From assembly GCA_002084545.1 (NCBI GenBank), contig NBLJ01000010.1:1-34366 (forward strand): 34,366 bases of DNA, read 5' to 3'. A program made the position numbers and the translations under genes. Shown here in pieces: positions 14,531 through 22,634 of the stretch. The notes below the pieces were generated by a model. That model worked only from the letters and a program-made list of their open reading frames with translations. It ran no database searches and was not told the DNA's origin. The DNA comes from Desulfobacteraceae bacterium 4572_123. GTDB taxonomy: Bacteria; Desulfobacterota; Desulfobacteria; Desulfobacterales; 4572-123. Position 1 is the first letter of the stretch; each line of letters starts with the position of its first letter.

Positions 14531-15394
14531 TTAATCAATATTTTTCAGTACACGTTTCCAGATTTTTTTTATCTCTTTTGCCGGCTGTGAAGCGCCGTCA
14601 TATTCAATGACGGTTTGTCCATCGACCATTGCCTTGGTAAATATTGGATCAAAAGAAATTCGTCCCACTGTTTTCAGCCCGCTTTGCCTTGCAAAATCTT
14701 CAATTTCACGGGTGACATCCGGATTCAGGTCAAATTTATTTACACAGACCATGGCGGGAACTTTAAAAAAATTCGCCAGTTGCGTCACGCGCTGCATGTC
14801 ATGTTTGCCCGATACCGTGGGCTCGGTTACGATAAGCACGGCGCTGGCCCCGCCAATGGATGCGATGACAGGACATCCGACCCCGGGAGGGCCGTCTGTG
14901 ATCAAAAGGTCCAGCTTCTTTTTCATTGCAAGGCTGCGTGCTTCCTTGCGCACCAGTGAAACCAGTTTGCCGGAATTTTCTTCGGCAATCCCGAGCCGGG
15001 CATGGACCATGGGACCAAAACGAGTATCCGATTTAAACCATTGACCGCAGGTGTTTACAGGAAAGTCAATGGCTTTTTCAGGACAGAAATAGACACAAAC
15101 CCCGCAGCCCTCACAGGCAATGGGGTCCACTTCATAACTTTCGCTGATGGATTCAAAACGGCACAGATCACGGCACAATCCGCACTCGGTGCATTTATCC
15201 GTATTTATGACGGCACTGCGCCCGCTTTGGAAATCGTGCTGCTCCAGGACCGCGGGGGATGTAATCAGGTGCAGATCCGCGGCATCAACATCGGCGTCAC
15301 ACAAAACCTTGCTCTCGGCAAGCGAGGCAAAAGCCGCCATTAAACTGGTTTTGCCGGTTCCTCCCTTACCGCTGATAACGATCAGTTCCTTCAT
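14531..15394 (-). CDS. MinD/Mrp-type P-loop ATPase with internal 2[4Fe-4S] ferredoxin domain (distal copy)
   Basis: The 287-residue protein has a deviant Walker A motif SGKGGTGKTSL at 8-18. An inserted bacterial ferredoxin domain (about 62-112) carries two clusters' worth of cysteines, CTECGLCRDLC and CEGCGVCVYFC. LLITDGPPGVGCPV provides the Walker B-like aspartate of the MinD/ParA class. Such proteins are common in anaerobes beside NifX-like small proteins and are thought to help in iron-sulfur or metal-cofactor assembly, though no function has been fixed. It is the last gene of a three-gene minus-strand operon, 15 bases after its paralogue, with GGAGC upstream of the ATG. The two paralogues may form a heterodimer (inference). 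Confidence 0.88.
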   Translation of the reverse strand: MKELIVISGKGGTGKTSLMAAFASLAESKVLCDADVDAADLHLITSPAVLEQHDFQSGRSAVINTDKCTECGLCRDLCRFESISESYEVDPIACEGCGVCVYFCPEKAIDFPVNTCGQWFKSDTRFGPMVHARLGIAEENSGKLVSLVRKEARSLAMKKKLDLLITDGPPGVGCPVIASIGGASAVLIVTEPTVSGKHDMQRVTQLANFFKVPAMVCVNKFDLNPDVTREIEDFARQSGLKTVGRISFDPIFTKAMVDGQTVIEYDGASQPAKEIKKIWKRVLKNID

Positions 15395-15409
15395 TAAAAA
15401 AGCTCCAGA

Positions 15410-16249
15410 TCAGGCATTGACGATTTGTGCAATGCGCTTGTAAAGTTTTATAAAATTTTCTTTGAATTCGGGCATGACATCCACCAGAAGCTCTCCCCGT
15501 GAATAAGCCTCGGCAATTTTTCGGTCAAAGGGTATTTCCATGAGGATGGGGAGATCCACCGATTTCGCATATTCGCGGACCTTGTCATCTCCCATGTCCG
15601 AGCGGTTGATGACCAGCCCGGCGGGAATGCCCAGAATTTTTACGGCCCCCACGGCCAGTTTCAGATCATGCAGGCCAAAGGGCGTAGGCTCGGTGACCAG
15701 CAGCACGAAATCGGTGTCGGCCATGGCGGTGATTACCGGGCAGGAAGTTCCCGGAGGGGCATCGATGATGGCGATCCTGTCCGGATCAATACGGGAGCGA
15801 ACTTTTTTGATCAGGGGCGGGGCCATGGCTTCTCCCACCCTGAGCTTGCCGTCGGCGAATTTAAGATTTTCACGATGACCGACCTGAAGGGTCCCCAGTT
15901 CACGACCGACTTCCGTGATGGCATTTTCCGGACAGACTTCCATGCATCCGCCGCAACTGTGACAGAGTTCATGAAATGTCAGCACGGTTTTCGCAATAAC
16001 CACAATGGCCTTGAACTGACAGATTTCCGCACATTTTCCACACAGATTGCATTTGTCTTTATCTATTTCCGGCACCGGAGTGGTGATTGCTTCGGTTTTA
16101 TCCATCAGTGGATTTAAAAAAAGATGAGCATTGGGCTCTTCCACATCGCAGTCAAGAATCTGTGCTTCGTCTTCAAGAGAAACAGCCAGATTAGTGGCGA
16201 TGGTAGTTTTGCCGGTCCCCCCTTTTCCACTGGCAATACTGATTATCAT
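15410..16249 (-). CDS. MinD/Mrp-type P-loop ATPase with internal 2[4Fe-4S] ferredoxin domain (proximal copy)
   Basis: The 279-residue protein is a paralogue of the next gene in the operon. It has the deviant Walker A IASGKGGTGKTTIATNLA at 5-22, a switch-like DCDVEEPNAHLFL at 33-45, a ferredoxin insert (about 60-112) with CNLCGKCAEIC and CHSCGGCMEVC, and AIIDAPPGTSCPV as the Walker B region. Members of the family couple nucleotide binding to dimerisation. With ferredoxin clusters on board, a role in cluster or electron transfer to a partner is likely. GGAGC lies upstream of the ATG, and 14 bases separate it from the NifX-like gene. The order NifX-like, ATPase, ATPase recurs in sulfate reducers and methanogens (recalled). 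Confidence 0.88.
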   Translation of the reverse strand: MIISIASGKGGTGKTTIATNLAVSLEDEAQILDCDVEEPNAHLFLNPLMDKTEAITTPVPEIDKDKCNLCGKCAEICQFKAIVVIAKTVLTFHELCHSCGGCMEVCPENAITEVGRELGTLQVGHRENLKFADGKLRVGEAMAPPLIKKVRSRIDPDRIAIIDAPPGTSCPVITAMADTDFVLLVTEPTPFGLHDLKLAVGAVKILGIPAGLVINRSDMGDDKVREYAKSVDLPILMEIPFDRKIAEAYSRGELLVDVMPEFKENFIKLYKRIAQIVNA

Positions 16250-16263
16250 ATTGGTGCTCCATT

Positions 16264-16917
16264 CTACTTTTTATCAAGCTGTTCAATGCGGTCGGAAATT
16301 TGACGCATTTGCTCTTTCAGGGCCTCAAGTTCCTGGGCTTTGGTCATATTGCCGCTCAGGGAGGAATTGGGGTAAGTTTCCGGAGTAAAGCCCCCGCCAC
16401 CGCCCATACCTCTGCCACCGCCCATACCTCTGCCGCCCCCCATGCCGCGACCGCCGCCGCCCATGCATCTACCCCCCATACCTCTGCCACCACCCATACC
16501 CATGCCTGATCCGGCACCCGGGGTCTGCGAGGAGCCTTGTGCTGCTCCAGAACCGTTCATGCCGTAATGGTCGTCGACATTGGCGCTGCTGGTGGATGAA
16601 AGCTGATTGTTTTTAAATTTTTCCAGAACATTCCTGACGGTTCCAGACTGTCCTGTAAAAAGTTCGATCCCCGCAGCCGTCAGGGTCTGGACCGCGTTGG
16701 GGCCGCAATTGCCGGTAATAACGGCACCGGCACCTTTCGAAGCAACAAGTTGGGCCGCCTGGATACCGGCGCCACCACCCAGAGCCATGGCACTGTTATC
16801 TACAGATTCAAAATCCATGGTATCGGTTTCTATCAAAAGAAAAAATGCACATCGCCCAAAACGGGTATCGATCTGCGCCTCTAAATCCGTGCCGTTGGAA
16901 CTGATGGCTACTTTCAT
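16264..16917 (-). CDS. NifX/NifB-C-like protein fused to Gly/Met-rich and coiled-coil tail
   Basis: Residues 1 to about 105 form a dinitrogenase iron-molybdenum cofactor biosynthesis (NifX/NifB C-terminal-like) domain: MKVAISSNGTDLEAQIDTRF, ALGGGAGIQAAQLVASKGAG and VITGNCGPNA. These small proteins bind metal-sulfur cofactors or their precursors. A low-complexity tail (about 137-176) is built almost only of Gly, Met and Arg with one Cys, followed by a short amphipathic helix QELEALKEQMRQISDRIEQL. The tail resembles DUF5320-type proteins, which usually stand alone next to NifX-like genes, so this looks like a fusion of the two (inference). AAAGGA precedes the start. It is the first gene of the operon with the two ferredoxin-ATPases. 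No nitrogenase genes are present, so a role in general metal-cofactor handling is more likely than nitrogen fixation. Confidence 0.82.
   Translation of the reverse strand: MKVAISSNGTDLEAQIDTRFGRCAFFLLIETDTMDFESVDNSAMALGGGAGIQAAQLVASKGAGAVITGNCGPNAVQTLTAAGIELFTGQSGTVRNVLEKFKNNQLSSTSSANVDDHYGMNGSGAAQGSSQTPGAGSGMGMGGGRGMGGRCMGGGGRGMGGGRGMGGGRGMGGGGGFTPETYPNSSLSGNMTKAQELEALKEQMRQISDRIEQLDKK
16390..16509 (-). repeat. In-gene tandem repeat encoding Gly-Met-Gly-Gly-Arg units
   Basis: About 120 bases of short imperfect tandem repeats with period near 18-24 bases encode repeated GMGGGR units in the NifX-like protein (residues 137-176). Copy number could vary between strains by replication slippage. 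Confidence 0.75.
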
Positions 16918-16962
16918 TTATTTATTCCTTTACTGTTTTGAGTTTGCTCCTGTTTCATCTAC

Positions 16963-16991
16963 ACAATAAGGGCAAAATATGTAAATGTCAA
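16963..16991 (-). promoter_or_regulatory. Sigma-70 promoter of the NifX-like/ATPase operon
   Basis: On the minus strand TTGACA (16991-16986) is followed after 17 bases by TATTGT (16968-16963). It lies about 45 bases before the start codon of the NifX-like gene. Confidence 0.65.
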
Positions 16992-16994
16992 TAC

Positions 16995-17006
16995 GGGATA
17001 TATCCC
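16995..17006. promoter_or_regulatory. 12-base palindrome next to the -35 box
   Basis: GGGATATATCCC is a perfect 12-base palindrome 3 bases upstream of the -35 box of the NifX-like operon. It may be an activator or repressor site. No known motif is claimed. Confidence 0.35.
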
Positions 17007-17103
17007 CGAAGTCATTTTTTTTCAACCTGTGTGGTTAGCCATTAGCATTGTGAAGGTTCTGGATAGTTGATAAGCGCCGGGCATAAAGGGCGGGGAAAGC
17101 AAA

Positions 17104-17141
17104 AAAAGGCCGCCGGGCATGCAAAAACACGGCGGCCTTTT
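17104..17141. terminator. Strong intrinsic terminator downstream of glutamate dehydrogenase
   Basis: A perfect 12-base stem AAAAGGCCGCCG / CGGCGGCCTTTT with a 14-base loop lies 57 bases after the stop of the minus-strand glutamate dehydrogenase gene. On the minus strand it is followed by a run of T (the A-run at 17101-17107 on plus). Confidence 0.85.
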
Positions 17142-17197
17142 AATTGTCGATTTTTTCAGGATGTGCTGAAGATCGGAGCTATGCGGGGGGCATAGGC

Positions 17198-18547
17198 TTA
17201 CACCAGGCCCTGATCCAGCATGGCGTTGACGACTTTAAGGAAACCGGCGATATTGGCACCGGCCACGTAATTACCCTGCATTCCATATTCAGTCCCGGCA
17301 TCCAGGCAGGTTTTGTGGATGCTTTTCATGATATTCTTCAACCGGGTGTCCACCTCCTCTCTGGGCCAGCCCAGACGCATGCTGTTCTGGGACATTTCCA
17401 GTCCGGACACGGCCACGCCTCCGGCGTTGGATGCCTTGCCAGGCGCATAGAGAATTTTTTTGTCAATAAAAAGATTAACCGCTTCGGGTACCGAAGGCAT
17501 ATTGGCACCTTCGCTGACCACCTTGATGCCGTTATTGATCAGGTTATAGGCATCTTTTTCGTTGATTTCGTTCTGGGTGGCGCTCGGAAAGGCGCAGTCG
17601 GCACGGTGATTCCACAACGGGTTGTAGTCCAGGGATGTGTCGACTTCGGTATAGACTGCCTGGGAATACTTGTCGATATACTCTTTTATGCGGCCGCGTT
17701 TGATATTTTTAAGCCGCTTGATATAGTCCAGTTTATCTTTATCAATTCCCTCTTCATCAAAGATATAGCCCGTGCTGTCGGAAGCTGTAACGACTTTGCC
17801 GCCCAATTGGGTAATTTTTTCTATGGTAAATTGGGCAACGTTGCCGGAGCCGGACACCAGGCATGTTTTGTCTTCCAGAGAGTCATTGATGGTCGCCAGC
17901 ATTTCAGCGGCAAAATAAACATTGCCGTAACCGGTGGCTTCCGGCCTGATCAGGCTGCCGCCCCAGCCCAGGCCTTTGCCGGTCAGGATGCCGCCGAATT
18001 TGTTGCTCAGACGTTTGTAAATACCGAAAAGATATCCGATCTCACGGGCACCGACGCCAATGTCACCGGCCGGTACATCCGTGTCAGGACCAATATGCCG
18101 ATAGAGCTCAGTCATGAAACTTTGACAGAATTTCATCACCTCATTGTCTGATTTACCTTTGGGGTCAAAATCCGAGCCGCCTTTTCCACCGCCCATGGGC
18201 AGGGTTGTCAGGGCGTTTTTAAAGACCTGCTCAAATGCCAGGAATTTCAAGATGCTGAGGTTTACCGAGGGATGAAAGCGCAGACCGCCCTTGTAGGGTC
18301 CGATGGCACTGTTCATCTGAATCCTGAAGCCGCGGTTTACATGCACCTGCCCCTGATCATCCTGCCAGGGCACCCGAAACAGAATCACCCGCTCAGGTTC
18401 CGTGATTCTTTGAAGCACAGCCAGTTTGCGGTATTCGGGATTACGATCCAGCACGGGCTGTACCGTCTCGACAACTTCCTGAACGGCCTGGAAAAATTCT
18501 TTTTCACCGGGATCTCTTTCCTTGATTAATTGCAGAATTTCGGTCAT
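17198..18547 (-). CDS. gdhA: NADP-type glutamate dehydrogenase
   Basis: The 449-residue length is typical of the hexameric bacterial enzyme, which interconverts 2-oxoglutarate plus ammonia and glutamate in the cytoplasm. Recognisable parts are GPYKGGLRFHPSVN (83-96, substrate binding), PMGGGKGGSDFDPKGKSD (117-134, with the catalytic Lys122) and the Rossmann-type segment LVSGSGNVAQFTIEKI. The ribosome binding site AAAGGAGGT is near-perfect. The gene is monocistronic, with a strong terminator after it. The anabolic NADP form is inferred from overall similarity to E. coli-type GdhA, not from a measured preference. Confidence 0.95.
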   Translation of the reverse strand: MTEILQLIKERDPGEKEFFQAVQEVVETVQPVLDRNPEYRKLAVLQRITEPERVILFRVPWQDDQGQVHVNRGFRIQMNSAIGPYKGGLRFHPSVNLSILKFLAFEQVFKNALTTLPMGGGKGGSDFDPKGKSDNEVMKFCQSFMTELYRHIGPDTDVPAGDIGVGAREIGYLFGIYKRLSNKFGGILTGKGLGWGGSLIRPEATGYGNVYFAAEMLATINDSLEDKTCLVSGSGNVAQFTIEKITQLGGKVVTASDSTGYIFDEEGIDKDKLDYIKRLKNIKRGRIKEYIDKYSQAVYTEVDTSLDYNPLWNHRADCAFPSATQNEINEKDAYNLINNGIKVVSEGANMPSVPEAVNLFIDKKILYAPGKASNAGGVAVSGLEMSQNSMRLGWPREEVDTRLKNIMKSIHKTCLDAGTEYGMQGNYVAGANIAGFLKVVNAMLDQGLV

Positions 18548-18578
18548 AAAAACCTCCTTTAGAGTTTTGGTTGTACCT

Positions 18579-18594
18579 GTTAATGTTTATTAAC
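18579..18594. promoter_or_regulatory. Palindrome upstream of gdhA
   Basis: GTTAAT-N4-ATTAAC is a perfect inverted repeat 32-47 bases upstream of the gdhA start. It could be an operator or a small leader hairpin. A weak -35-like TTGACG (18686-18681) overlaps the stop codon of the upstream gene. Confidence 0.3.
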
Positions 18595-18682
18595 CACGGC
18601 ATGGTAATATCGTCGGATATACCTTTTTTAAAAAAATGAATCTATTATTGAATCCATGCATAAACATGTTCTAAATCATTCG

Positions 18683-21649
18683 TCAAGTTCCGATTATAAT
18701 GCATTCTGATTTTCGTCCATCTATTTTTAAAAGCAATGGATTTTCCAGCCGTACATGCCTTAAAAATTTTGTTTCCCGGTTCGGCTGCAGGCTTTTTACC
18801 CATTGCCAGTCAAAAAAGTCATCCGAATCTTCAGTGACCGTGATGTAATGGATTCCCAGTGAGGTAATATTCTGGAAAAAATGGGAGCCCTGAGAGGGTT
18901 CGGCCCTGATGGCCGCATTTCTCAGTTCGATAATGGCACTGACGCCGGATATGTTCTGCCATTTGACCGGGATACCCAGCCATCTGTCGGCGGATCCCCA
19001 GCGACCCGGTCCCACCAGGAGGTAGGGCCGCTGCTCTGTTACCAGGGATGCGTTAATTTGCCCTATTTCTTCCGCTATCCGCATTGTGGCTTCAGGTTTG
19101 AAATCCTCTGGTTTTACAAAAACAATATCTTTGATCGAATTGTTAACCCCGTTGCCCAGGGCCTGGGCTGAGCGACAAACGGCCTGTTGAATATCTTCAT
19201 GGGTAATCTCTACCTCAAGACGTGCTTCATCGGGGGCCATGGGACGCATCTGGAGAAAATAAAACTCATTTTTCCCCCGATTATTTTGACGCAGGTTAAC
19301 CGAAAATTCAATCTCCACGGGACATCCTATACCTTTGTGGCCGAGAGTGAGCAGGGTCGTCAATAATTGCGGCAGGGGCAGCAGATCGTATTTAAGAATA
19401 GATGCGAAAGTCATGACCTTGGGACCTGGCATATGGCCTGAGTCACGAACTCGATGTTCATCGGGAATATAGGTGCTGGCCAGAGTTTTGACGGGAAAGT
19501 CCATGACCGCTTCGTCAACGCTCAATTTTTCAAGATTCGAGTATTTTTGAAAATTTAACTTTTCGGGGTAATCCCTGATTTTCAGCGCATAAAAGGATCT
19601 CTGTGTATTGGTCAGCATGTCTTCCACGGTTGAAAACTGAGGCAGCATTTCAGGATATTTGGGAGAAAATCGAAGCGTCTGTTCACCTTCCACAACTGCT
19701 TTGCCCAGTCCCAGGGCAATATGCACGATTCCCTCTTCCGCTTTCATGTGTGAAATCGGATAATAATTATGCGACTGTGCTACCCCGGAGACTGCCGGAT
19801 AAAAATAATCACCATATTCATCACCTGCCAGTTGCTGAATGATTACCGCCATGGATTCTTTTTGAGGCTGATTTGAGGTATTCCTGGCGAAGGCCTTGGG
19901 GCCTTCATGGTAAGTAGATGCATAAACAAGTTTAATAGCAGTGATAAGACGCTGTAGCCGGACGGGCAGTTGAACATGATTGTTTGGGATCATATAGGTT
20001 TCATACAGGCCCGCGTAGGGCTGAAACTGGGCGTCTTCCAGCAGGCTGGAAGAGCGTACGGACAAAGGATATTTTACCTGGGCCAGATAGGTTTCCAGTA
20101 TTTCGACCAGCCATTTTGGCATTTTGGCATTCAAAAAGGCGTCCCGGACCTGGGCGTCGGAATAATCACCAACGGCAAAATGCTCCAGATGATTTTGAGC
20201 AACAAAGGATTCAAAACCATCAGTACAGATCACCAGGGATTTTGGGATTTTGATATCAATTTGAGAGTATTTTTCATGAATTTGCGGATTTTGGTGCAAA
20301 AGAACCGACATAAAGGCCAGGCCCCGGGCTTTGCCGCCTAAAGATCCCTGGCCTACTTTAACAAAGTCCATGGTGTCGGCGTCAAATGTGCCGGAGTTAA
20401 ACTGGGCCACCACGCCCTTGTGGCGCCAGAGACGCAGAGCATGGACATTAGAGATGAGATATTCCCGCATATCATTGGTATTTTTGAATTCGTCGGCCCG
20501 TTTCCGACGGAAGACGGAAGCAAGGCTGATTTCACTGCGGCTCATGAGCCAGTTCGAAAAATTATTGCGCCGGGCATGATACCACAGGGATTCTTCGGGC
20601 AGGTGTACCAGTTTTTTTTCCAGTTCCTTGAGGTTGGATGCACGGTCAATCTGTGTTCCATTGGGCATCCGAAATATAAAATCACCAAAACCCAGATGAT
20701 TCATGAAAAAATCATGCAGCTCCGCAAGCAGATTTGGAGAGTTCTTATCCAGAAAGAGTGCCGGAATCCGCATGGCTTTTTTTTGGTTGTCGGGGTTTGA
20801 ACTGAGAAGCGCCATGGGCAGGTCAGGTATATCCCGTTTGATTTGAGATAACAGCACGGCCCCGGCATCGTTAACCATTTTACCGTTGCGGGGAAAGCGG
20901 GTATCGGAAATGATGCCGAAAAGATAATCGCGATACTTTTCATAATAGGCCATGGCCTCCGCATAATTTTCAGCCAGCAGAATTTTGGGTCTTACGCGCA
21001 TTTTCAGCAGGCGGTGATCTTCGTTCAATCCACTTCCCAGAACCGCCTGTGTCTGTTGAACGATTTCTTTGTAAATCAACGGTAAAAAGGAAGAATAATA
21101 TACCGGAGAATCTTCCACCAGGAGCAGAACCCGAACCATGGCTTTTTGCGTATCGTTTTCAATGTTAAGCTGATCTTCAACATTTTTTACCAGAGCCAGC
21201 AGCAGATCGGTGTTGCCGGACCAGACAAACACCTTATCGATTCCGGAAATATTTTTTTTGTCGACAATCGGCAAAATGGTGCGGGTACTGTGGGCAAGCA
21301 GAATAACCGGCAGGTCGGGATTTATTTTTTTTATCTCGATGCCAAGGGAAAAGGCATCCATATCATCCAGATTAGGCATGGTAATGACAAGATCAAATGC
21401 CTTATCATTCAAGAGTACCAGAGCTTCATTAGCCGAAGCGGTCCGGGTCACCCGGGGCGGCATGCTCAGGTTCAGCCCGCTGTATTCGTTGATAATACGG
21501 GACGCGAGGCTGCCGTCCTCTTCCAGGATGAATGCATCATAGGAACTGGCAACAAGCAGAATTTCCCTTATTTTGATGGACATGATTTCATGGAAAATTT
21601 TAAATTGGGAATAAAATTCAGTAGGCAGATAACTTTCCGATAACACCAT
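18683..21649 (-). CDS. Two receiver domains fused to a PEP/pyruvate-binding ATP-grasp domain
   Basis: The 988-residue protein begins with two response-regulator receiver-like domains. The first (about 25-160) is degenerate: DLVITMPNLDDMDAF aligns with the receiver core but has Met91 where the phosphorylated Asp should be. The second (about 171-320) looks functional, with Glu179-Asp180, phosphoacceptor Asp249 (ISDTRFPRNG), Ser284 and Lys302. A linker (about 330-425) leads to a domain related to the N-terminal ATP-binding part of PEP synthase and pyruvate phosphate dikinase, with VGQGSLGGKARGLAF (432-446) and PLSVRSSSLLED (528-539). The swivelling phosphohistidine domain and PEP/pyruvate barrel are absent. 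It may be a signalling or regulatory kinase/phosphotransferase of cytoplasmic location. Function is unknown. ATG 21649 is preceded by GGAGCG and a good promoter. Confidence 0.82.
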   Translation of the reverse strand: MVLSESYLPTEFYSQFKIFHEIMSIKIREILLVASSYDAFILEEDGSLASRIINEYSGLNLSMPPRVTRTASANEALVLLNDKAFDLVITMPNLDDMDAFSLGIEIKKINPDLPVILLAHSTRTILPIVDKKNISGIDKVFVWSGNTDLLLALVKNVEDQLNIENDTQKAMVRVLLLVEDSPVYYSSFLPLIYKEIVQQTQAVLGSGLNEDHRLLKMRVRPKILLAENYAEAMAYYEKYRDYLFGIISDTRFPRNGKMVNDAGAVLLSQIKRDIPDLPMALLSSNPDNQKKAMRIPALFLDKNSPNLLAELHDFFMNHLGFGDFIFRMPNGTQIDRASNLKELEKKLVHLPEESLWYHARRNNFSNWLMSRSEISLASVFRRKRADEFKNTNDMREYLISNVHALRLWRHKGVVAQFNSGTFDADTMDFVKVGQGSLGGKARGLAFMSVLLHQNPQIHEKYSQIDIKIPKSLVICTDGFESFVAQNHLEHFAVGDYSDAQVRDAFLNAKMPKWLVEILETYLAQVKYPLSVRSSSLLEDAQFQPYAGLYETYMIPNNHVQLPVRLQRLITAIKLVYASTYHEGPKAFARNTSNQPQKESMAVIIQQLAGDEYGDYFYPAVSGVAQSHNYYPISHMKAEEGIVHIALGLGKAVVEGEQTLRFSPKYPEMLPQFSTVEDMLTNTQRSFYALKIRDYPEKLNFQKYSNLEKLSVDEAVMDFPVKTLASTYIPDEHRVRDSGHMPGPKVMTFASILKYDLLPLPQLLTTLLTLGHKGIGCPVEIEFSVNLRQNNRGKNEFYFLQMRPMAPDEARLEVEITHEDIQQAVCRSAQALGNGVNNSIKDIVFVKPEDFKPEATMRIAEEIGQINASLVTEQRPYLLVGPGRWGSADRWLGIPVKWQNISGVSAIIELRNAAIRAEPSQGSHFFQNITSLGIHYITVTEDSDDFFDWQWVKSLQPNRETKFLRHVRLENPLLLKIDGRKSECIIIGT

Positions 21650-21691
21650 AAACGCTCCATGTGATGATTATTGTTTGGTTAATTTGGCATC

Positions 21692-21720
21692 ATATTACAA
21701 CAGGCAGGCAGGGAAATCAA
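21692..21720 (-). promoter_or_regulatory. Promoter of the receiver/ATP-grasp gene
   Basis: On the minus strand TTGATT (21720-21715) is followed after 17 bases by TAATAT (21697-21692). It lies about 43 bases before the start codon. Confidence 0.5.
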
Positions 21721-21729
21721 CATGAGGAA

Positions 21730-21742
21730 ATATTGACAATAT
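21730..21742. promoter_or_regulatory. Palindrome between divergent tetR-like and receiver/ATP-grasp genes
   Basis: ATATTG-A-CAATAT is a perfect inverted repeat just upstream of the -35 box of the minus-strand promoter. It is a candidate operator for the divergently encoded TetR-family protein, although TetR operators are usually longer. Confidence 0.3.
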
Positions 21743-21850
21743 CAAAATAATCATTGACTATATATGGAGTTAACGGCGTAGGGAAAGATTCCGTGGAAAT
21801 GATTATAAATAATATACTGAATAACCGACAGCGCCTAGTTGATATTTTTC

Positions 21851-21879
21851 TTGACTAAGCGAATAATTTAAAATAAAAT
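21851..21879 (+). promoter_or_regulatory. Sigma-70 promoter of the TetR-family gene
   Basis: TTGACT (21851-21856), a 17-base spacer and TAAAAT (21874-21879) give a near-consensus promoter about 40 bases before the start codon. Confidence 0.65.
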
Positions 21880-21921
21880 AAGTTTTAATTTATTAAATGC
21901 AATTCAGGAGGTTGTTGAATA

Positions 21922-22551
21922 ATGGGAATACAGGAAAGAAAAGAGAGAGAGAAAGAGCGCAGGCGCCAGCAGATCATTGTTGCCGCTAAACGGGTTTTTT
22001 CCGATAAGGGATTCAACAAGGCAACAATGGAGGATATTGCCAGGGAGGCAGAGTTGAGCCCGGGCACACTGTATCTCTATTTTAAAAATAAGGAAGAGCT
22101 GTATGCATCCCTCTCACTTCGAATTCTGCAGTATCTGCTGATAAGAGTGGAGCATGTCAACAGTGAAAAAGGGTTGGGGCCGGATGAAAAAATCGATACC
22201 CTGATGGAAGCCATGTATGATGTGTATGATTTTGATCCCCTGATTATTATCAACATGTTTCATCTGCAGTCGAGTGAGACCCTTAAAAATTTGTCTCCTA
22301 AACTGCTGGAAGAGATTAAAACCCTCTCACGAAAGGCCCTGGGAGCTATTGCCGCGATATTTGAAGAGGGTGCCAAAACAGGAAAATTCATTGATAAGCA
22401 TCCGATCGCCCTGGCAGATACTTTCTGGGCTCTGTTTTCCGGTGTTGTACTCTGGGAAGCCAGTAAAAAAATCATCAATGAGGACAAGGATTATCTCAAA
22501 CAGACCCTTAGACTGGCGTTTGAAATATACCGGCGTGGAATAGAAAAATAA
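21922..22551 (+). CDS. TetR/AcrR family transcriptional regulator
   Basis: The 209-residue protein has a basic N-terminus and a helix-turn-helix at about 15-62 (QQIIVAAKRVFSDKGFNKAT, then EDIAREAELSPGTLYLYF), classic for the TetR family. The C-terminal helical domain would bind an unknown ligand. AGGAGGT lies 9 bases before the ATG. It is transcribed divergently from the receiver/ATP-grasp gene with 272 bases between, and stands alone before a strong terminator. The most likely targets are itself and the divergent gene (inference). Confidence 0.9.
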   Translation: MGIQERKEREKERRRQQIIVAAKRVFSDKGFNKATMEDIAREAELSPGTLYLYFKNKEELYASLSLRILQYLLIRVEHVNSEKGLGPDEKIDTLMEAMYDVYDFDPLIIINMFHLQSSETLKNLSPKLLEEIKTLSRKALGAIAAIFEEGAKTGKFIDKHPIALADTFWALFSGVVLWEASKKIINEDKDYLKQTLRLAFEIYRRGIEK

Positions 22552-22586
22552 TCCGGCGTACAATGGTGCCGGAAAAAACTTCAAAA

Positions 22587-22630
22587 AAACAAAAGGATAC
22601 AGCAAGCATAGCTACTGTATCCTTTTGTTT
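22587..22630. terminator. Bidirectional intrinsic terminator
   Basis: A perfect 16-base inverted repeat AAACAAAAGGATACAG / CTGTATCCTTTTGTTT with a 12-base loop separates two convergent genes. T-tracts follow on both strands, so it should stop transcripts of the TetR gene and of the HAD-AIRS gene. Confidence 0.88.
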
Positions 22631-22634
22631 TCAG

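Noticed and set aside
16390-16509. CRISPR-like or intergenic repeat array
   Set aside because: The repeats are short, lack spacers and lie inside a coding frame, encoding a Gly/Met/Arg-rich tail.
14531-16917. Nitrogen-fixation cluster
   Set aside because: Only a NifX-like domain and ferredoxin-ATPases are present; no nifHDK, nifE, nifN or full nifB is in the window.
17144-18151. A 335-codon open frame on the plus strand opposite glutamate dehydrogenase
   Set aside because: It lies wholly antisense to gdhA, has no family resemblance or ribosome binding site, and follows from the codon usage of gdhA.
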